Below the pieces are notes generated by a model. The model made no database searches, had not been told where the DNA came from, and saw only the letters and a program-made list of their open reading frames with translations. A program made the translations under genes and the position numbers. Positions 6,003 to 8,705 of a stretch of 8,705 nucleotides of DNA are shown one piece after another; position 1 is the first letter of the stretch; each line of letters starts with the position of its first letter. Source of the DNA: Nitrososphaeraceae archaeon (GTDB lineage: Archaea > Thermoproteota > Nitrososphaeria > Nitrososphaerales > Nitrosopumilaceae); NCBI GenBank assembly GCA_025922755.1, contig JAICHE010000038.1:1-8705 (forward strand), given 5' to 3'.

Positions 6003-8057
6003 ATGTCAAATTTTAGAATTTTACAACTTGGTGGTCTTTCCATTCTTCTTTCTTTGATTGTGTCCTTGGGGCCTGTCTACTCTGAAGAATCTAATTTACT
6101 TCAAATTGAGATAAAATACACGAATGGTGATAGAATAGATGCTTATCAGACCACCTACAAGGTTTATCAAGATTTTGACAAAACTCCAATAATAGAAAAA
6201 GAATTAGAAACAAACCCTGAAACAATTTCCTTACCAATCAATCACAAATACAAAGTTGAAGTTTACGTTAACGGAATGTTCTCTGAAGTAGGTTATATAG
6301 AATTAAAAGAATCATCAGAAAAATTAGATATCGGCATACCTCTTCCAGGAGGAATAAAATTCCATGTGTTTTTTGAAGATGGTGAAACTCCTATTGAAAA
6401 CGCAATCGTGAAAATAAAATCCCATCAAGGCACGATTCAACGAATAGGGAATACAAATGAAAACGGAGATACTATGAGATACTGGTTACAATCAACATTT
6501 CTCCCAAATGATTATTACGTTGCCGAGGTATATTATGATGAATTTCTGCTAGCAAGTTTTCCAAATATTGAATTACAACAAGGAATTTCACAAGAACAAA
6601 AAATTGTTGTGCCTATTCCTGACATAGTTGAAGAATTAATTATTTTTAGATTATTTGATACATCTCATGAAAAAATATTGAATAATGATGATTTCTCTGT
6701 ACTTATTGAACATCATAATGGAGAACAATTCAAATCTTCCACTTTGAATGATAGAGGTGAAATTTATTTTTCTAGTATTCCATCTGGAATCTATTCGATT
6801 TCTGTCATAAAAGACAAATCAAAGGTAGACCTTTGGCCAGAAACAAAAATTGCAATAACGGGAAATCAAAATGAATTTGATTTAATTCAGGAAAACCCTG
6901 TAGTGCCAAACACTGAGCCAGGAGCTGCTCCCTCTACTGATCGTGTTATTGAGCACCCTGTTAAACAAACCCCCTCTTCATCTTCTGAACCGATTATCTA
7001 TGAACCATCAAAACAAAATTATCAATTAACCTGTAATTGTATCTCCTTCCGATTAGATGGTGTTCAGGATTATTGGTTAAACGAAGTTCAGTATGAATTA
7101 ATTAATTTATTTTCAAAAAACAACATTCCCTTAACTGCTGGTGTGATAATTGATTCTTTTGGTAATGATCCATATCTTGTTAGTGTAGTTAAAAAAGAAA
7201 TTGGTAGCAAGAATCTAGAAATTGCAAATCATGGACTTGATTCAAAACCATTTACAGTATTTGATAAACAAAAACAATCAGAACTTCTTGAGGAATCAAA
7301 TAAAAAAATATTTGAAAAATTAAATGTATCTCCTACAATTTTCATTCCTCCTGAAAATAGGTTTAATGAGGATACAAAATCTGCATTAATTGAAAATGGA
7401 TTCACACATCTTAGCGCCAGCATGTTAAATGATTCTCCTCCATTTTCTCTAAAAGATGAAACCTTATACCGATTCCCTGCTGTTACAACTACCGGCGAAT
7501 ATGTACCATCACAAAACAGGATTTTAGGTATAGGATCAGAAACCACCTATGCTGAAGCAATAGGGGGAATTGACTTGTATGGATTTGGTGTGATTACCAT
7601 CCACCCACAAGAATTCGCAATCTATGAAGGAGGAGAATATCAAAATAAAATAAATCCAGATCAGCTAACCGAACTAGAAACACTAATTGATTCTCTTCAG
7701 TCAAAAAACATTAAAATTGTTTTCTTAGGAGATATTGACAAAAATATTAGAATGGAAGTTCAAAACACACCTAATTCTATTGCACCTTATTCAATTCCAT
7801 CTTGGATAAAAAACAATGCAGGATGGTGGAGAGACGGAAATATTGATGATAATTCATTTTTGCATGGAATCGAATTTTTAATTAAAGAAGGAATTTTACA
7901 AATTCCACCAACAACACAAGGTTCGGGAGGATCTGAAATTCCTTCATGGATTAAAGAAAATGCAGGCTGGTGGGCAGAGGGAAAAATTTCAGATGATGAT
8001 TTCATTTACGGGGTAAACTACTTGGTTAATCAAGGAATCATAATAGTGGATGTTTGA
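6003..8057 (+). CDS. Secreted multidomain protein with a degenerate polysaccharide deacetylase (NodB-like) domain
   Basis: The protein has 684 residues from the ATG. Residues 1-27 form a signal peptide (hydrophobic 8-25, likely cleavage after VYS). Three beta-rich modules of about 80 residues follow (30-103, 117-201, 210-296), probably Ig- or carboxypeptidase-regulatory-like. A Pro/Ser-rich linker (297-341) leads to a NodB-like domain (342-581): SFRLDGVQD (motif 1), IANHGLDSK (motif 2), FIPPENRF (motif 3) and VITIHPQEF (His534). Compared with the canonical TFDDG and HxxxH, the metal-binding second Asp is Gly353 and the second His is Ser414, while Asp352 and His410 remain. Two C-terminal WIK-N-AGWW repeats end the protein. 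Its position behind a polysaccharide synthase, with the start 1 base after that gene's stop, suggests a role on the exported polymer outside the membrane, as PgaB or IcaB have in bacteria. Deacetylase activity is doubtful. Confidence 0.85.
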   Translation: MSNFRILQLGGLSILLSLIVSLGPVYSEESNLLQIEIKYTNGDRIDAYQTTYKVYQDFDKTPIIEKELETNPETISLPINHKYKVEVYVNGMFSEVGYIELKESSEKLDIGIPLPGGIKFHVFFEDGETPIENAIVKIKSHQGTIQRIGNTNENGDTMRYWLQSTFLPNDYYVAEVYYDEFLLASFPNIELQQGISQEQKIVVPIPDIVEELIIFRLFDTSHEKILNNDDFSVLIEHHNGEQFKSSTLNDRGEIYFSSIPSGIYSISVIKDKSKVDLWPETKIAITGNQNEFDLIQENPVVPNTEPGAAPSTDRVIEHPVKQTPSSSSEPIIYEPSKQNYQLTCNCISFRLDGVQDYWLNEVQYELINLFSKNNIPLTAGVIIDSFGNDPYLVSVVKKEIGSKNLEIANHGLDSKPFTVFDKQKQSELLEESNKKIFEKLNVSPTIFIPPENRFNEDTKSALIENGFTHLSASMLNDSPPFSLKDETLYRFPAVTTTGEYVPSQNRILGIGSETTYAEAIGGIDLYGFGVITIHPQEFAIYEGGEYQNKINPDQLTELETLIDSLQSKNIKIVFLGDIDKNIRMEVQNTPNSIAPYSIPSWIKNNAGWWRDGNIDDNSFLHGIEFLIKEGILQIPPTTQGSGGSEIPSWIKENAGWWAEGKISDDDFIYGVNYLVNQGIIIVDV
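7794..7907 (+). repeat. C-terminal protein repeat 1 (WIK-N-AGWW module)
   Basis: Residues 598-635 of the deacetylase-like protein begin IPSWIKNNAGWWRDG and end with a GIEFLIKEGIL helix. The pattern is IPSWIK-x-N-AGWW-xx-G-x-I-x-D-xx-F-xx-G-I/V-x-[FY]-L-[IV]. I know this module from many secreted proteins of Nitrosopumilus-like archaea, but know no assigned function. It may bind the cell surface or S-layer (inference). Confidence 0.85.
7938..8054 (+). repeat. C-terminal protein repeat 2 (WIK-N-AGWW module)
   Basis: Residues 646-684 begin IPSWIKENAGWWAEG and end with GVNYLVNQGIIIVDV at the stop. This copy lies exactly 144 bases (48 residues) after copy 1, with a Gly/Ser linker (TTQGSGGSE) between. 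The two copies share the tryptophan core exactly but differ in the charged positions, so the duplication is not recent. Confidence 0.85.
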
Positions 8058-8070
8058 CTGTAAACTAATC

Positions 8071-8078
8071 TAAATAAA
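8071..8078 (+). promoter_or_regulatory. TATA box of the GAPDH gene
   Basis: TAAATAAA is centred 26-27 bases before the ATG at 8101, predicting a leaderless or near-leaderless transcript. No oligo-T terminator lies in the 43-base gap behind the previous gene, so some read-through from the polysaccharide cluster is possible. Confidence 0.55.
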
Positions 8079-8100
8079 GCCGTCCTGTCAAACCCAAACT

Positions 8101-8705
8101 ATGAAAAAGATTTTTGTTAATGGATATGGCTCTATTGGGAGCAGAATTACGGCATTTCTAAAAGATGACCCTGAAATTTCAGTAATTGGAGTTGGAAAAT
8201 ACTCTCCCGATGACAAAGTAAACTTGGCAATCTCCCGAGGTCTTGATGTTTATGTGCCTGAAAGAAAATTAGGTGATTTTAAAGAATACAAGATATCAGG
8301 CACCATTGAATCTGCGCTTGATGATTGTGATTTGGTAATTGATGCATCTCCTGGTGGCCAAGGATACACCAATAAAAAAAATCTCTATGAGCCAAAAAAT
8401 GTAATGGCAATTTATCAGGGAGGAGAAACTACTATGGGAGATAAAGCAGTTTCAGACCTACTTTTCAACTCTCGGGCCAATTATGATCTTGCCAAAGAAA
8501 AAAGACACGTCATGCAAGGCAGTTGCAATGTCACAGGCATGGGGCGAATTCTTGAACCTTTAAGATCAAAATTTGGAGATTCTTTAATTAGATTCGATGT
8601 CACATTGGTGAGACGATGGGCCGATATTGAACAAAAGTACAAGGAGGTTAAAGATACAATTGAAATGACTGAAAAACCCCATCATGGAGATGATGTTAAG
8701 ACATA
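8101..8705 (+). CDS. gap: Archaeal type II glyceraldehyde-3-phosphate dehydrogenase, 5' part (3' end outside window)
   Basis: The frame is open from ATG 8101 to the last base (201 codons plus two bases), with the stop outside the window. The N-terminus MKKIFVNGYGSIGSRI is a Rossmann dinucleotide-binding loop. VIDASPGGQG follows at 79-88. The catalytic Cys142 lies in GSCNVTGMGRIL, equivalent to the SCNTTG motif of archaeal GAPDH, and PHHGDDVKT near the end matches the family's HHGxDVKT. The enzyme interconverts glyceraldehyde-3-phosphate and 1,3-bisphosphoglycerate with NAD(P), and in autotrophic archaea mainly serves gluconeogenesis. The segment VRRWADIEQKYKEVKDT (170-186) departs from the usual VRRGADP wording. 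The full-length protein is usually about 340 residues, so roughly 60 percent is present. It has its own promoter and is probably not part of the polysaccharide cluster. Confidence 0.93.
   Translation, partial: MKKIFVNGYGSIGSRITAFLKDDPEISVIGVGKYSPDDKVNLAISRGLDVYVPERKLGDFKEYKISGTIESALDDCDLVIDASPGGQGYTNKKNLYEPKNVMAIYQGGETTMGDKAVSDLLFNSRANYDLAKEKRHVMQGSCNVTGMGRILEPLRSKFGDSLIRFDVTLVRRWADIEQKYKEVKDTIEMTEKPHHGDDVKT

Noticed and set aside
7787..8005. Minus-strand frame opposite the two WIK-N-AGWW repeats
   Set aside because: It is a mirror of the repeat region in the deacetylase-like gene and has no independent evidence.
1..8705. Search for CRISPR arrays, tRNA or rRNA genes, insertion sequences and attachment sites
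   Set aside because: No regularly spaced direct repeats, no cloverleaf-like GTTC-A arms and no transposase or integrase motifs were found by eye. The gene order looks like ordinary chromosome.

Overview
The window looks like chromosomal DNA of an ammonia-oxidising archaeon (Nitrososphaeria/Thaumarchaeota, probably Nitrosopumilus-like). The evidence is low GC content by eye, an archaeal type II glyceraldehyde-3-phosphate dehydrogenase, TATA boxes about 27 bases upstream of several start codons, a receiver protein with a zinc-ribbon tail of the type known from this phylum, and a secreted protein ending in the WIK-N-AGWW repeats that recur in proteins of these organisms. The genus is inferred from recognised sequence style, not from a search.

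Layout. Bases 1-353 hold the 3' part of a dethiobiotin synthetase gene (bioD). Facing it on the minus strand is a two-gene unit: 3-hydroxy-3-methylglutaryl-CoA synthase (902-2296) followed after 3 bases by an unrecognised 182-residue protein (350-898). Next, also on the minus strand, is a membrane-anchored DsbA-like thiol-disulfide oxidoreductase (2483-3217). A divergent 230-base promoter region separates it from a plus-strand cluster of three closely packed genes: a response regulator with winged-helix and zinc-ribbon output (3448-4401), a processive family 2 glycosyltransferase of the hyaluronan/poly-N-acetylglucosamine synthase type (4421-6001), and a secreted protein with a polysaccharide-deacetylase (NodB-like) fold (6003-8057). 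Type II GAPDH starts at 8101 from its own promoter and runs off the end.

How the genes fit together. Biotin (carboxylases of the carbon-fixation cycle), mevalonate (ether lipids) and GAPDH (gluconeogenesis) are core metabolism. The central three-gene cluster is the accessory part and the most interesting. Its plan, with a polymerising membrane glycosyltransferase followed by an exported deacetylase-like protein, resembles bacterial PgaC/PgaB or IcaA/IcaB exopolysaccharide loci, here preceded by a phosphorylatable regulator. The deacetylase-like protein appears to have lost two canonical metal ligands, so it may bind or organise the polymer without deacetylating it.

No tRNA, rRNA, CRISPR array, insertion sequence or integrase was seen. 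The only longer non-coding stretches are 2297-2482 and 3218-3447, both described below.
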